Notes: generated by a model not told the origin, from the sequence alone. A DNA stretch of 64,000 nt from DATFBY01 sp035253585 (GCA_035253585.1 DATFBY010000055.1:1-64000); one strand, 5' to 3'. Shown: positions 8,353 through 17,747, counted from the stretch's first letter. Made by a program: numbers and translations.

Positions 8353-8807
8353 CCTCGCCCGCGTCACGACATCGAGCCGGCCGGCTCGCCGCGATCTGGA
8401 TCAAGCGGGCGCACCGTGGACCAATGGACCGCGCGAACGAAGCGGAGCTCATCGCGGGGAAGGGGCTCGCAGGGAATGTCGACCGTAGCCGCCGCCGTCA
8501 GGTGACGCTCATCGAGCGTGAGGCCTGGGACCGGTTCATGACGCAGCTCGGCGCGGAGCTCGACCCATCGGCGAGGAGAGCCAATCTCTTGCTCGAGGGG
8601 ATCAGCCTCGCCGACACCCGCGACCGTGTGCTACGCATCGGTAACGCGCGACTCGTCATCGGCGGCGAGACGACGCCCTGCGAGCGAATGGAGGAAGCCC
8701 TCCCCGGCCTGCGCGCGGTGATGCGGCCGGACTGGGGCGGCGGCGCGTTTGCGACGGTACTCGATGGAGGAACTATTCGAGTCGGCGACGAAGTGAGTTG
8801 GGAGTAG
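8349..8807 (+). CDS. MOSC domain protein
   Basis: A 152-residue stand-alone MOSC (molybdenum cofactor sulfurase C-terminal) domain. Features seen: AIWIKRAHRGPM at the N-terminus, KGLAGNVDRS, VTLIEREAW, RRANLLLEGI and the conserved-Cys motif TTPCERME (about 110-117), the cysteine expected for sulfur carriage. Such domains bind or transfer sulfur to metal cofactors; YiiM-type members detoxify N-hydroxylated bases using molybdenum cofactor. The GTG start at 8349 overlaps the upstream DinB-like stop. Length is normal for a single-domain protein. The specific substrate is unknown. Confidence 0.88.
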   Translation: MTSPASRHRAGRLAAIWIKRAHRGPMDRANEAELIAGKGLAGNVDRSRRRQVTLIEREAWDRFMTQLGAELDPSARRANLLLEGISLADTRDRVLRIGNARLVIGGETTPCERMEEALPGLRAVMRPDWGGGAFATVLDGGTIRVGDEVSWE

Positions 8808-8810
8808 AAG

Positions 8811-8894
8811 AGCGGGACTCGGGACTCGGGACTCGGCTCGTAGCGATCAAGCACATCGCGCAACAACGCCGAGTCCCGAGTCCCGAGTCCCGCT
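8811..8894. repeat. Heptamer-arm hairpin element C (CGGGACT units)
   Basis: The two 27-base arms (8811-8837 and 8868-8894) are perfect inverted copies built from three CGGGACT units ending in CGGC. They enclose a 30-base loop beginning TCGTAGCGATCAAG. The right arm abuts the stop codon of the convergent ADOP gene. The loop start resembles the GGCTCGTGGCG core of elements D and H. Confidence 0.9.
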
Positions 8895-11572
8895 CACTGC
8901 TCACTCAACGTCCTCATCGGATCGACCGCCGCCGCGCGCCGCGCGGGGATGTAGCATGCGGCGAGTATGGTCATCACAAGGAGCGTGACAGCCGCGCTCA
9001 ACGTCAGTGGATCCGTCGCCGAAACACCATACAGGATCGACGAGAGCAGGCGCGTCGACGCCAGACCGACGCCCACACCGATCGCCGTGCCGATCGCCGC
9101 GATAATGGCGCCCTGTCTGAGCACCAGCCATACGATGTTCCGCCGGGTCGCACCGAGCGCGATACGTGTGCCCAGCTCTCGCGTGCGCTGCTTCACCGCG
9201 TACGACATCACGCCGTAGATGCCGACCGCCGCCAGCGCCAATGCCGTCGCGGCGAAAATGCCTAACAAGAGAAAGACGACACGCGTCACTTGCACCGATT
9301 CCCGCGCCACGTCCTCGAGCGTGCGAGCATCCAGAATGAGCAGACCTGGCTCGATGCGCTCGAGCGCTCGCTGCATCGACAGCTGCGTCACATCGGCATC
9401 GCTCGATGACCGGACAAACAGCGCGATCTGTCCGCCCGGTGCGCGCTCGAAGGGGAAATACATGTCGGCGCGTGGCTCGTCGCGCAGGCCCGCCCGACGG
9501 ATGTCCCCAACCACGCCGACGATCTCCAGCCGGTCGGATCCCAGCTTGATCTGCTGGCCGACGGCGCCGCCGTTCGGGAAGAAACGGCGCTGAATCGCCT
9601 CGCTCACGATCACGACTGGCGGACTCCCAGGCCGCTCGCGGTCGTCGAAGAGACGTCCAGCGACCAGCGGGATCTGGAGCGCGCGGAAGAAGCTGCCGGA
9701 CGCCACTTGCCACCCGACATCGGGCGGACGCTCTCCCTCCGGAACTGGTTGATCCGCGCGCTCGAACGGAACCGTCCAATTATTGCCGGTGAGTGGCACA
9801 ACGACCCCGGCGCCGACGTCCTGCGTTCCCGGCAACGCGCGGAGCTCTTCGAATGCTCGCCGATAGAACGCCACTCGGGCATCCACTTCCTTATACCTGT
9901 CCGCCGGAAGCTGGATCTGCATCGTCGTCACGCCGGCGGTTCGGAAGCCGGGGTCGACTGCCAATAGTCCGGCAAAGCTTCGAAGTATCAGCCCCGCGCC
10001 GATGAGTAACACGATGGCGAATGCGACCTCGGCCGTCACCAGCGTCGATGTCGCGCGTCGCGCGGCCGCGCTCACCGTGGCCCTGGTCGGAGCGCCTAAC
10101 GCGGCGAACACGTTGTGCGATTGCACCGACAGCATTCCCACCAGGCCGAATACGATCGCCGTCACGACAACGATGCCTAACGTGAAGCCCAACACGGTTG
10201 CGTTGATGCGAACGGTCGTCAGCGCGGCCGCGCTTCCCTCGCGCGGCAGAAGCGTGGTGAGCGCCTGCGCTCCCCAATACGCGATGGCGACGCCGAGGAT
10301 CGCTGCCGCCACCGACAGCACGAGACTCTCCGCCAACAGTTGCGTCGCCAAGCGCGAGCGACCGGCACCGAGCGCCATTCGCACCGCCATCTCCCGTCGG
10401 CGACCTAGCGTTCGCGACAGGAGCAAGTTTGCGACGTTCGCGCAGGCGATGAGCAGGACGACCGCCACCGCACCAAAAAGCAAAAGGACGGCTGTCCTGG
10501 TGTTGCCTAACAATGCGGTGCGCAGCGGGAGTGCGAAGTAGGTCGATGCCTGATTGCTCTGCGGGAACTCGGCCTCCAGCTGCCGGGAGACCGCCGTCAA
10601 ATTCTGAGTGACTGACTCGGTCGTCTGACCGGTCCTGAGTCTGCCGATTGCGAACGTCCATCCGGACTTCCGCGCCGTCGGGGCCGTCAAGGGCAGCGTC
10701 AACGGCACCATCACATCGACGCGCGACTCGGGCGGGAAACCGAAGCCCTGTTGAAGGACACCGATGATTTCGTACTCATCTTCCCCGATCTTCACGAATC
10801 GCCCGACCACCGCCGGATCGCCGGCCAATCGGCTCTTCCATGTCTCGTGGCCGAGCAGCGCAACCCGCGCTGCGCCGGAGTCGGAATCGCTCGGTTGGAG
10901 CGCGCGACCTAACGCCGGCCGTACGCGCAGCACATCCATGAGGCCTGGCCCGGCCAGCAATGCGTCGACGCGGAACGCGTCGCCGTCTACCGTTAGCGTC
11001 GACGGCGCACGTCCATAGGCGGCAAGCGCGGCCAGCGACGTCTGTCGCTGCGAGAGGTCGATGTAGTCGCCCAGGGCGATGAATTCCTTGGTGATCCCAG
11101 TTCGGAGGTCTCGGTGATTGAGGATCACCAGCGCTTCGGCTTCCGCATATGGCAACGGACGAAGCAGCATGGCCTCGACCACGGCAAATACAGCGACGTT
11201 GGCGCCGACGCCTAACGCGAGTGTGAGAAGCGCGGCCAGGGTGAAGGCGGGCTCTCGCCGGAGCTGGCGCACCGCATGGCGAACGTGATAGAGGATCACC
11301 GGAATCCATTCCGTGGGCTTGGGTTTGTCGAGACCGGCCGGCGTCGTGCGAGGCGCATCGGCAATCGTGAGGCGCCAGCAATCGGCGAAGAGGAGGAGGA
11401 GGTGCAGGCTGAAGCGAGCGCGCAAAAGCGCACGTCCGCCCCGTGTTGCCACTCTGGCGCGAAGCTCGAGATGCTCGACTTCGAGATCATCTCGCGCCGG
11501 ATCGAACAGGTCGCTGGCAACCTGCGCGGGCAGGAACGACCGCAGGCGCCGTGCGAGCGCCGCGTTAGGCAT
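8894..11572 (-). CDS. ADOP-type ABC permease, copy 2 (alternative prefix domain)
   Basis: An 892-residue duplicated MacB/FtsX permease with two periplasmic cores and two FtsX domains (ALLLFGAVAVVLLIACANVANLL near 365; MSYAVKQRTRELGTRIALGA near 800). It differs from copies 1, 3 and 5 at the N-terminus. Instead of the DDEL-type prefix, residues 1-70 carry an Ala/Arg/Leu-rich helical domain with ARDDLEVEHLELRARV and a hydrophobic stretch near 55. This resembles the second ADOP prefix class, whose members pair with a different PadR subtype, as here. The start MPNA overlaps the PadR stop by eight bases, so translation is coupled. The substrate is unknown. Confidence 0.88.
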   Translation of the reverse strand: MPNAALARRLRSFLPAQVASDLFDPARDDLEVEHLELRARVATRGGRALLRARFSLHLLLLFADCWRLTIADAPRTTPAGLDKPKPTEWIPVILYHVRHAVRQLRREPAFTLAALLTLALGVGANVAVFAVVEAMLLRPLPYAEAEALVILNHRDLRTGITKEFIALGDYIDLSQRQTSLAALAAYGRAPSTLTVDGDAFRVDALLAGPGLMDVLRVRPALGRALQPSDSDSGAARVALLGHETWKSRLAGDPAVVGRFVKIGEDEYEIIGVLQQGFGFPPESRVDVMVPLTLPLTAPTARKSGWTFAIGRLRTGQTTESVTQNLTAVSRQLEAEFPQSNQASTYFALPLRTALLGNTRTAVLLLFGAVAVVLLIACANVANLLLSRTLGRRREMAVRMALGAGRSRLATQLLAESLVLSVAAAILGVAIAYWGAQALTTLLPREGSAAALTTVRINATVLGFTLGIVVVTAIVFGLVGMLSVQSHNVFAALGAPTRATVSAAARRATSTLVTAEVAFAIVLLIGAGLILRSFAGLLAVDPGFRTAGVTTMQIQLPADRYKEVDARVAFYRRAFEELRALPGTQDVGAGVVVPLTGNNWTVPFERADQPVPEGERPPDVGWQVASGSFFRALQIPLVAGRLFDDRERPGSPPVVIVSEAIQRRFFPNGGAVGQQIKLGSDRLEIVGVVGDIRRAGLRDEPRADMYFPFERAPGGQIALFVRSSSDADVTQLSMQRALERIEPGLLILDARTLEDVARESVQVTRVVFLLLGIFAATALALAAVGIYGVMSYAVKQRTRELGTRIALGATRRNIVWLVLRQGAIIAAIGTAIGVGVGLASTRLLSSILYGVSATDPLTLSAAVTLLVMTILAACYIPARRAAAVDPMRTLSEQ

Positions 11573-11903
11573 CGGACAGCCGGCCTTCAGCGGCAGCAGC
11601 CGCGACGGATTCGTAGAAGGACCGTGTCTGCCGCCACGCCGCGCTCCCCGCGCGGGTGATGCGGTACCGGCGCTCGCGCACGGTCTGGTCGCCGACGACG
11701 ATCGGCTCGTACCACCCGTCTACCAATCCGTCGCGCTCGAGGCGAGACATGAGCTGGTAGAAGGCAGCGCCGGTGCGCTTCACGCCGTAACTGGCGACGA
11801 CCTCACGGATGACGCGTCCCGGCTCCTCGCCGTCGAGCAGTACGCCGAGTGCGAGGAACTGGAGATGGGAGAGCGGCGGGAGCATCGGTGTCGGTGGCTG
11901 CAT
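11565..11903 (-). CDS. PadR-like winged-helix regulator (second subtype)
   Basis: A 112-residue winged-helix protein. LPPLSHLQFLALGVLLDGEE begins the DNA-binding domain and GAAFYQLMSRLERDGLVDGW is the recognition helix and wing, followed by YRITRAG and a short C-terminal helix. It lacks the GPMHGY motif of the other PadR proteins in this window and belongs to the variant that accompanies second-class ADOP permeases. It overlaps the downstream permease start by eight bases. The start codon lies inside a perfect palindrome with a -10-like box just upstream, which suggests a leaderless, self-repressed transcript. Confidence 0.82.
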   Translation of the reverse strand: MQPPTPMLPPLSHLQFLALGVLLDGEEPGRVIREVVASYGVKRTGAAFYQLMSRLERDGLVDGWYEPIVVGDQTVRERRYRITRAGSAAWRQTRSFYESVAAAAAEGRLSDA

Positions 11904-11919
11904 AAGGTCACATTATGCA
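11899..11919 (-). promoter_or_regulatory. Palindrome over the PadR start; probable leaderless promoter and operator
   Basis: TGCATAA and TTATGCA flank a seven-base spacer in perfect symmetry, and the start codon (11901-11903) lies in one arm. On the coding strand CATAAT (11917-11912) fits a -10 box eight bases before the ATG, which would put the transcript start at or next to the start codon. Binding of the PadR product here would block its own promoter. This is inferred from symmetry and spacing only. Confidence 0.5.
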
Positions 11920-11952
11920 CGATGAGACACCGGAAGGGAAAGAATGGTTTGC

Positions 11953-12043
11953 CTCGGCTCTCGGCTCTCGGCCCTCGGCGTCTTGGCGAAGAGGTCTCAA
12001 CCGCCACGAGCCGAGTGCCGAGGGCCGAGAGCCGAGAGCCGAG
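11953..12043. repeat. Heptamer-arm hairpin element D (CGGCTCT units)
   Basis: Two perfect 27-base inverted arms (11953-11979 and 12017-12043), built from CGGCTCT/CGGCCCT units, enclose a 37-base loop. Read on the minus strand the loop contains CGGCTCGTGGCGG, matching the core of element H. It lies 9 bases past the stop codon of the minus-strand permease and before the PadR promoter. Confidence 0.9.
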
Positions 12044-12051
12044 TCCCGATG

Positions 12052-14418
12052 TCATTCGTACGCCAGCGCCGCGGCGGTCGGAACGCGCATCGCTCGAAGG
12101 GCCGGCCACAGGCACGCGATCGCAGAAACTGCGACGACTACCGCCAGCCAGCGAAGCACTCCTGTGACATCGGGTACGAGAATCACCGGCACCCGAATCA
12201 TGACTCGGCCGAACGCTTCGCCGAGGAAAACGCTCATCGGTACCGAAAGCGGTATTGCGATCAGCCAGCTCACCAGCGCGATCACCAGCCCTTCGACCTG
12301 AATCATCGTCATGATCGAGCCGTGCCGAGCGCCGATCGCACGCAGGACGCCGATCTCGCGCGTCCGCTCCAGCACGCCAAGGCTCATCGTGGAGGCGAGG
12401 CCGAGTCCTCCGACGAGGATCATCAGCTGTCCCATGATGCCGAGAAAGGAAGCGACCATCAGCAGATGATCTTCCACGATCTTGCGCGTGTCGGTCATGA
12501 GCTGCGATGACTGAACCTCGAAGCCGCCCCGCGCCAGCTCGGTTCTCAGCCGCTGCACGAGATCGAGCTGCGACGGCGCGCCACGAAGCTCGGCGCGTAC
12601 CACGGCGCGGTCGACGCGTCCATCGCTCACCACCTTTGCCAGCGCCTCGCGAGGAGCGTACGCGGCCGGCGATGGTCCCGTTTCCACCAGACCGATCACC
12701 GTCCAGTTGGTCGGACGCCCGGCGATGACCAGCACCGTCCGGCTGCCGAGCGTGAGACTCGGTTCGTCTTCGAGCAGCCGGCGATTGACCACCAGCGCGT
12801 TCTCGTCTCCCGGTCGCAGCCATCGTCCGCTATCAGGGCGCGCGATCAGCATCCGCGAATCGTTAGGCGGCGCGCTCACGGGGAACGGATTACCCGAGAG
12901 CCCGTCGGGATGCGACACCGATGCGCGCGCGCCGCTCCACGCTTCCGTCATGGCCACGCCCGGCACGGTGGCAATGGCGCGCTCGAGACTGTCAGCCGGC
13001 CAACTTCGCGCGAACCGAAGCACGATGTCGAAGCGTTGGGTCTCGAAGAGCAAGTTCACGGAGCCGCGGATCGCCGCCCGGAGATTGAGCGCACCGAGGT
13101 AGACGGCGCCCCCTGCGGCCAGCGTGATCAGTGTCAGTGCCATGCGTTGTCGGCGCCGAAAGGCGTTGCGAAGCGAGAGCAGAAGCGGACGCCCGACTCC
13201 GGTGATCCGACTGAGAAACCCCGGCTGGTGACTACCGCGCTCGACGATTCCGAAATCGCGGAGCGCCGCGCCGACGGAGATTCCGCATCCCCGGATCACC
13301 GGGATCGCGGCCGCGGCAACAGGCAGCACGAGTCCGACCGCCGCCTGCCACAGGATCACGCGTATGGGAATTTCGAATCCTTCCGTGCTGAAGTTCAGCA
13401 TGCCGGCAGTGAAATCAGCGTAAGCGCGTCCGATGATCGCCGCAGTCGGAACCGCGATGACGGTGGCGACCATGCCTAACAAGAGCGCGATGACCAGATA
13501 CATCATGGCGATCTGTCCTTGGCCGGCACCGACAGCCTTCATGACGCCGATCTCGCGCACTTGCCCCGCCAGCATCGCCGACACCAGGTTGATCACGAGC
13601 AGAGAGCTCAGTAGGAGCGCGAGAAGTCCGAACGCGCCTTGCGTGAAGAGCAGGGAATCGATCTGGCCGGCGTGAATGTGTCGGCCCGGCACTGGCACGT
13701 CGACGCTCGTCACGCGGTGACCTGCCTTTTCAGCGACCGCCTTTACCTCTCCCGCGACTCGACGGATCTCGGTTCGGCTGAGCGTCGTGTCGCGGACCGC
13801 GATCAGCAGCTCGTTGAACGTCGGCGGCGCGCCTAACTCGGCCAACGTCGCCGGTGTCACGAAGCCGTACACGACGTTCTCCATCCACCCAGGCGCGAGC
13901 CCGACATCGCGCGTTATGCCGGTCACCGCGAGTACGCGCGGCGGGCCGTCGCCGAGCCTCACCTCGATCGAATCGCCGAGACCGAGCCCCGCGAATTCCA
14001 CCGATGAGCTCTCGATGGTCAGGGTGGCATCGTCCGGTGGCCACTGACCGCTCTGCCGCTTGATCGCGCCGATCCGCGCGTCTCCAAAGTTCTCGAGGGA
14101 GAACAGCATGGCGGTACGCCACCCGTTTTGTGTGCGCGCGGTTCCGATCACCGTGCGACGCGCCTCCGCGGCGCGCACCGCGGGAAGCGCTCGCACACGC
14201 GTCAGGAGTGCATCGTCGATCGAGTCGACACGGAGCGTGGCCGACGGCGGGTTGCTCGCCAGAAATTCGCCGCGGGTCACCTGACGCATGAGCGACCACG
14301 TGTCCAGCACCGAACCGGCGCCAATAAGTCCGATGGAGATCGCCAGGACCACCAACACCGTGCGCGACGCATGCACGCGTAGATCGCGCGCGACCTTTCG
14401 CCAACGCGGACTAGGCAT
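12052..14418 (-). CDS. ABC transporter permease, FtsX/LolC-like
   Basis: A 788-residue inner-membrane permease with two FtsX domains. The first is about residues 255-385 (AMLAGQVREIGVMKAVGAGQ) and the second about 665-785 (LGVLERTREIGVLRAIGARH), with large extracytoplasmic regions between. The N-terminal helix near residues 17-37 is followed by a first periplasmic domain. Unlike the ADOP copies, it has its ATPase gene directly upstream with an eight-base overlap, so the pair forms a complete exporter or lipoprotein-release type ABC system. Substrate is unknown; LolCDE- or MacB-like mechanical transport is the family expectation. Confidence 0.88.
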   Translation of the reverse strand: MPSPRWRKVARDLRVHASRTVLVVLAISIGLIGAGSVLDTWSLMRQVTRGEFLASNPPSATLRVDSIDDALLTRVRALPAVRAAEARRTVIGTARTQNGWRTAMLFSLENFGDARIGAIKRQSGQWPPDDATLTIESSSVEFAGLGLGDSIEVRLGDGPPRVLAVTGITRDVGLAPGWMENVVYGFVTPATLAELGAPPTFNELLIAVRDTTLSRTEIRRVAGEVKAVAEKAGHRVTSVDVPVPGRHIHAGQIDSLLFTQGAFGLLALLLSSLLVINLVSAMLAGQVREIGVMKAVGAGQGQIAMMYLVIALLLGMVATVIAVPTAAIIGRAYADFTAGMLNFSTEGFEIPIRVILWQAAVGLVLPVAAAAIPVIRGCGISVGAALRDFGIVERGSHQPGFLSRITGVGRPLLLSLRNAFRRRQRMALTLITLAAGGAVYLGALNLRAAIRGSVNLLFETQRFDIVLRFARSWPADSLERAIATVPGVAMTEAWSGARASVSHPDGLSGNPFPVSAPPNDSRMLIARPDSGRWLRPGDENALVVNRRLLEDEPSLTLGSRTVLVIAGRPTNWTVIGLVETGPSPAAYAPREALAKVVSDGRVDRAVVRAELRGAPSQLDLVQRLRTELARGGFEVQSSQLMTDTRKIVEDHLLMVASFLGIMGQLMILVGGLGLASTMSLGVLERTREIGVLRAIGARHGSIMTMIQVEGLVIALVSWLIAIPLSVPMSVFLGEAFGRVMIRVPVILVPDVTGVLRWLAVVVAVSAIACLWPALRAMRVPTAAALAYE

Positions 14419-15133
14419 GGACGAGCTCGCCGTCGGGTACCAGGCGGCCGTCCGCCAGCATCACCGTTCGCGTGGCATGACGCGCCGCTGCGGCTTCGTG
14501 CGTCACCATCAGGATCGTCTGACCCTCGCTCACCAGCGCCGCAAAGAGCTCGAGCATGGAGTCGGACGTGCGCGAGTCGAGATTTCCTGTCGGCTCGTCG
14601 GCCAACAGCACGGTCGGCGCGTTGGCCAGGGCGCGGGCGACGGCAACACGCTGCTGCTGCCCGCCTGACAACGTCGCCGGCAGCTTGTTCGCCTGGTCCG
14701 CCACACCGAGTCGCTCGAGCAACGACATCGCCCGCGCGTGACGCTCCCGAGGATTCCACATTCGGCAGAAATCCATCGGCAGCATGACGTTCTCGACGGC
14801 CGTGAGCGTCGGAAGCAGCTGAAAGAATTGAAAGACGATGCCGACCGTGCGTCCGCGCCATGGTGACATCGCGCGCTCGGAGAGCAGGTGCACGGCGGTG
14901 CCGTCGACGAAAACTTCGCCCTTGGTCGGCCGGTCGATCCCTGCCAGCAAGCCGAGCAACGTCGACTTCCCGCTTCCTGATTGTCCGACCACGGTGACGA
15001 ACTCCCCCCGATCGATGGCAAGGTCGACGTCGCTGAGCGCGGTGAACGTTCCCGCGGCGCTGACGTACGTCTTGGTGACGTCGCGCAGTGTGATCAGCGC
15101 GCCCGCGTTACGCGCGCTTGGCAGGTCGATCAT
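14411..15133 (-). CDS. ABC transporter ATP-binding protein, LolD/MacB-like
   Basis: A 240-residue nucleotide-binding subunit. Walker A is GQSGSGKST (about residue 54), the Q-loop is near GIVFQFFQLLPTLTAVENVM, the signature is LSGGQQQRVAVARAL (about 160), Walker B with the catalytic Glu is VLLADEPTGNLDS (about 180), and the H-loop is MVTHE. TGNLDS is typical of LolD, FtsE and MacB ATPases. It supplies energy to the FtsX permease gene that starts within its last codons. It could in principle also serve the orphan ADOP permeases nearby, which lack ATPases; nothing in the sequence tests that. Confidence 0.93.
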   Translation of the reverse strand: MIDLPSARNAGALITLRDVTKTYVSAAGTFTALSDVDLAIDRGEFVTVVGQSGSGKSTLLGLLAGIDRPTKGEVFVDGTAVHLLSERAMSPWRGRTVGIVFQFFQLLPTLTAVENVMLPMDFCRMWNPRERHARAMSLLERLGVADQANKLPATLSGGQQQRVAVARALANAPTVLLADEPTGNLDSRTSDSMLELFAALVSEGQTILMVTHEAAAARHATRTVMLADGRLVPDGELVHA

Positions 15134-15215
15134 TGGCTCGGCTCATCTGCAGGTTGAAGTGGGCGAACGATAGGAGCGCGCGGCCGAGCATCGCTACGCC
15201 TAGCGACACCACTCA

Positions 15216-15237
15216 CCGAACTAACGGCGCAGTTCGG
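15216..15237. promoter_or_regulatory. Inverted repeat in the divergent intergenic region
   Basis: CCGAACT and AGTTCGG are perfect inverted 7-mers eight bases apart, between the divergent ABC-ATPase and secreted-protein genes. They may be an operator for either gene. No regulator is assigned. Confidence 0.3.
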
Positions 15238-15310
15238 CGAAACCACGCTGTTTTTCGCGGCGCGCACCGGTCATGGTTGGCCCATGTCAAGCCCGATCTT
15301 CGGAGGAACC

Positions 15311-15910
15311 ATGTTGGCTCGATTCGTCGTGATGCTCGTCAGCACCTTGGCCATTCCAGCATCGACCGCTGCGCAACACGGGACAGGCACGTCGGCGCCT
15401 GCTCCGCGCACCGCACCGCGCGAAGCCGCGCAGTTCGACTTTCTCGTCGGACAGTGGGAGCTGGTGGCGAAGCCGCGGGCGACGACGCTCGCCGCGCGCA
15501 TACACGCGGTACCGAGGCTCACCGGCACGTGGAAGGCGTGGCGTGCCCTCGATGGTTGGGGGATCGAAGACGAGCTCAAGCTCGTCGATGGATCTGGAAA
15601 TCCGCGGGCGTTCGTCCATACCGTACGCGTCTACTCATCGTCGGCCAAGCGGTGGTCGACGTCCGCGCTCGACGTCGCTCGCGCATCCTTCGCGTCGGCC
15701 AATGCCGAATGGCGTAACGGGCAGATGCACGTGAGCGGGATGGGGACCGATCAACAAGGAAAGCAGTACGTCAGCCGAACGCGCTTCCACGACATCACGC
15801 GCGACAGCTTCCGCGTGCAGCAGGATCGCTCCTACGACAACGGCCGCACGTGGACCGAGGGGATCTTGCGGATCGAGGCCAGGCGCGTGTCGGCCACCGC
15901 CGCTCGCTGA
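15311..15910 (+). CDS. Secreted DUF1579-like protein
   Basis: A 199-residue protein with a clear signal peptide (hydrophobic stretch ending in ASTAAQ). A single beta-rich domain follows, starting with FDFLVGQWEL and ending with YDNGRTWTEGILRIEA. This start and end pattern is seen in the DUF1579/heme-binding-like group of small secreted beta-barrel proteins. No enzyme motif is visible. I chose the ATG at 15311 because GGAGG precedes it by five bases; the earlier in-frame ATG at 15284 has no good site. A two-component pair follows on the same strand, 60 bases away. Confidence 0.65.
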   Translation: MLARFVVMLVSTLAIPASTAAQHGTGTSAPAPRTAPREAAQFDFLVGQWELVAKPRATTLAARIHAVPRLTGTWKAWRALDGWGIEDELKLVDGSGNPRAFVHTVRVYSSSAKRWSTSALDVARASFASANAEWRNGQMHVSGMGTDQQGKQYVSRTRFHDITRDSFRVQQDRSYDNGRTWTEGILRIEARRVSATAAR

Positions 15911-15969
15911 GCGATCGAGGCCAGAGGCTCCGCTTGCCCTTGCTCGCGCAGCGCGCGCACGTTTTACGA

Positions 15970-16992
15970 ATGCGCCGACCGCTGGTATGGCTGCACCTCG
16001 TGATCGGCTGGATTCCGATCTGGGCGCTCTTCACCGTGTTGATCGTGGGCGCGCATTCCGACGTCACGCTGTCCAACGCCATCCTGGCGTCGACGCGGAT
16101 GATGCTCGGCATCGCGATCCTCTCGATCCCGGTGCGGCGCCTGACGAAGCGCTTCCCGTGGCCTCACCCCTTTCGCGCGTCGTTCGCGCTCGTGCACCTC
16201 GTTGCCGCGCCCCACTTCGCGCTCGCCTGGCTGCTCTTCAACAGTCTGATAGAGAGCATGCACGCTCGTGCGCTGGTGATCGCCGCCGGCTACGGGTTCA
16301 TGCCCTTCATTGTGCTGGGAATCTGGCTGTATGTCATGATCGCCGGCGTCATGTACGCCACCGATGCAACCGAGCGCGCCGCGCGGGCCGAAGCGTTGGC
16401 CGCACGGTCGCAATTGGCGGCCCTTCGAGCGCAATTGAACCCGCACTTTCTCTTCAACGCGCTTCACTCGGTGGTGCAGCTCATCCCGCTCGATCCACCG
16501 CGTGCCGCCGAGGCAGCGGAGCAGATCGGCGGACTGCTGCGGACGACGATAGAGGAAGATCGCGATCTCGTGACCGTCGCCGAGGAGCGAGCCTTCGTGG
16601 AGAAGTACCTCGATGTGGAGCGCATTCGCTTCGGCGATCGTTTGCGCGTTCACGTTGACGTTCCCGAGGAGATCGATGACGCGCTCGTTCCGTCGTTCTC
16701 CCTCCTCACCCTCGTCGAGAATGCCGTGCGACATGGCGCCGAGCCACGCGTCGACACCACCGACCTCGCGGTCACTGGTCGCGCCGACGGCAACATGTTG
16801 ACCCTTTCGGTGCGCGATACCGGTCGCGGAATCACGGCGGACGAGCTCGAACGGACGAGTGGCACGGGGATCAAGCGGCTCCGCGACCGACTCACCGCGT
16901 TGTACGGCGGCGGCGCCACGCTCGATCTGTCGAACGGAGCGGCGGGTGGCTTGACTGCTTCGCTGACGGTGCCGCTGCGACGCGCTGACTGA
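15970..16992 (+). CDS. LytS/YehU-type sensor histidine kinase
   Basis: A 340-residue membrane histidine kinase. The N-terminal third has about four transmembrane helices with no recognised sensor fold. LNPHFLFNALHSVV (about 160) carries the phospho-accepting His of the His_kinase family, and the ATPase follows with LVENAVRHG (N box), SVRDTGRGI (G1) and GTGIKRLRDRL. It would phosphorylate the LytTR response regulator whose ATG overlaps its stop codon by one base (TGATG). The ATG at 15970 is weakly supported by a ribosome site but fits the first helix. A PadR-ADOP pair lies just downstream and may be a target; that is inference. Confidence 0.9.
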   Translation: MRRPLVWLHLVIGWIPIWALFTVLIVGAHSDVTLSNAILASTRMMLGIAILSIPVRRLTKRFPWPHPFRASFALVHLVAAPHFALAWLLFNSLIESMHARALVIAAGYGFMPFIVLGIWLYVMIAGVMYATDATERAARAEALAARSQLAALRAQLNPHFLFNALHSVVQLIPLDPPRAAEAAEQIGGLLRTTIEEDRDLVTVAEERAFVEKYLDVERIRFGDRLRVHVDVPEEIDDALVPSFSLLTLVENAVRHGAEPRVDTTDLAVTGRADGNMLTLSVRDTGRGITADELERTSGTGIKRLRDRLTALYGGGATLDLSNGAAGGLTASLTVPLRRAD

Positions 16993-17747
16993 TGCCTAAC
17001 GACACGGGCGGTCAGGTCACAGCGCTCGTCGTCGACGACGAGCCCATTGCTCGCGCCGGACTCCGAGCGATGCTGGCGCAGGTTGAGTGGGTGCGCTGCA
17101 TCGGTGAAGCGGGAAGCGGACCGGCGGCGGTGCAGGCGATCAATGACCTGCGTCCGGAGCTCGTCTTCCTCGACGTCCAGATGCCCGGATTACTCGGAAC
17201 CGACGTGCTGCGGCGGGTCCGCCATCATCCATTCGTCGTGTTCACCACCGCCTACGCGCAGCATGCCGTCACCGCGTTCGAGCTCGGGGCGCTCGATTAT
17301 CTACTCAAGCCGTTCGGCGCACAGCGACTGGGCGCCGCACTGGAGCGTGTACGGGCCGCCATCGGCGAGCCGGTCATGCCATCACCGATCGATCGGCTCA
17401 GCGAATCACTGGCGAGTGGTCCCATGACCCGTCTGTTCGTCCGTAGTGGTCGCTCCATAGTTCCGGTTCCCGTGTCGACGATCACCTGGTTCGAGGCGCT
17501 CGGCGACTACGTGGCGGCGCACGTTGGTCGCACCCGGCACGTCCTCCATCTCTCGCTCAACCGCCTGGAAGCCCGTCTCGACCCCACACGATTCGTGCGG
17601 TTGCACCGGACCAACATCGTCAACCTCGATCACGTGGTCGCATTTCGGCGCGCGGGGAAGGGGAAGATGGTCGCCGAGCTCGACGACGGGACACGAGTCC
17701 CGGTGAGCCGGACGAAGGCGCAGGAAGTCCGGGCACAAGGCGTCTGA
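16992..17747 (+). CDS. LytTR-family response regulator
   Basis: A 251-residue regulator with an N-terminal receiver domain: acidic pair in VVDDEPIARAG, phospho-Asp in ELVFLDVQMPG (about 58), Thr in FTTAYAQ, Lys in YLLKPFG. A C-terminal LytTR DNA-binding domain follows (LFVRSGRSIVPV, then FEALGDYVAAH and FVRLHRTNIVNLDHV). It starts with MPND, and the GCCTAAC heptamer lies directly after the ATG. It partners the preceding kinase by overlap. LytTR proteins bind paired direct repeats; I saw no clear pair upstream of its own operon. Confidence 0.93.
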   Translation: MPNDTGGQVTALVVDDEPIARAGLRAMLAQVEWVRCIGEAGSGPAAVQAINDLRPELVFLDVQMPGLLGTDVLRRVRHHPFVVFTTAYAQHAVTAFELGALDYLLKPFGAQRLGAALERVRAAIGEPVMPSPIDRLSESLASGPMTRLFVRSGRSIVPVPVSTITWFEALGDYVAAHVGRTRHVLHLSLNRLEARLDPTRFVRLHRTNIVNLDHVVAFRRAGKGKMVAELDDGTRVPVSRTKAQEVRAQGV

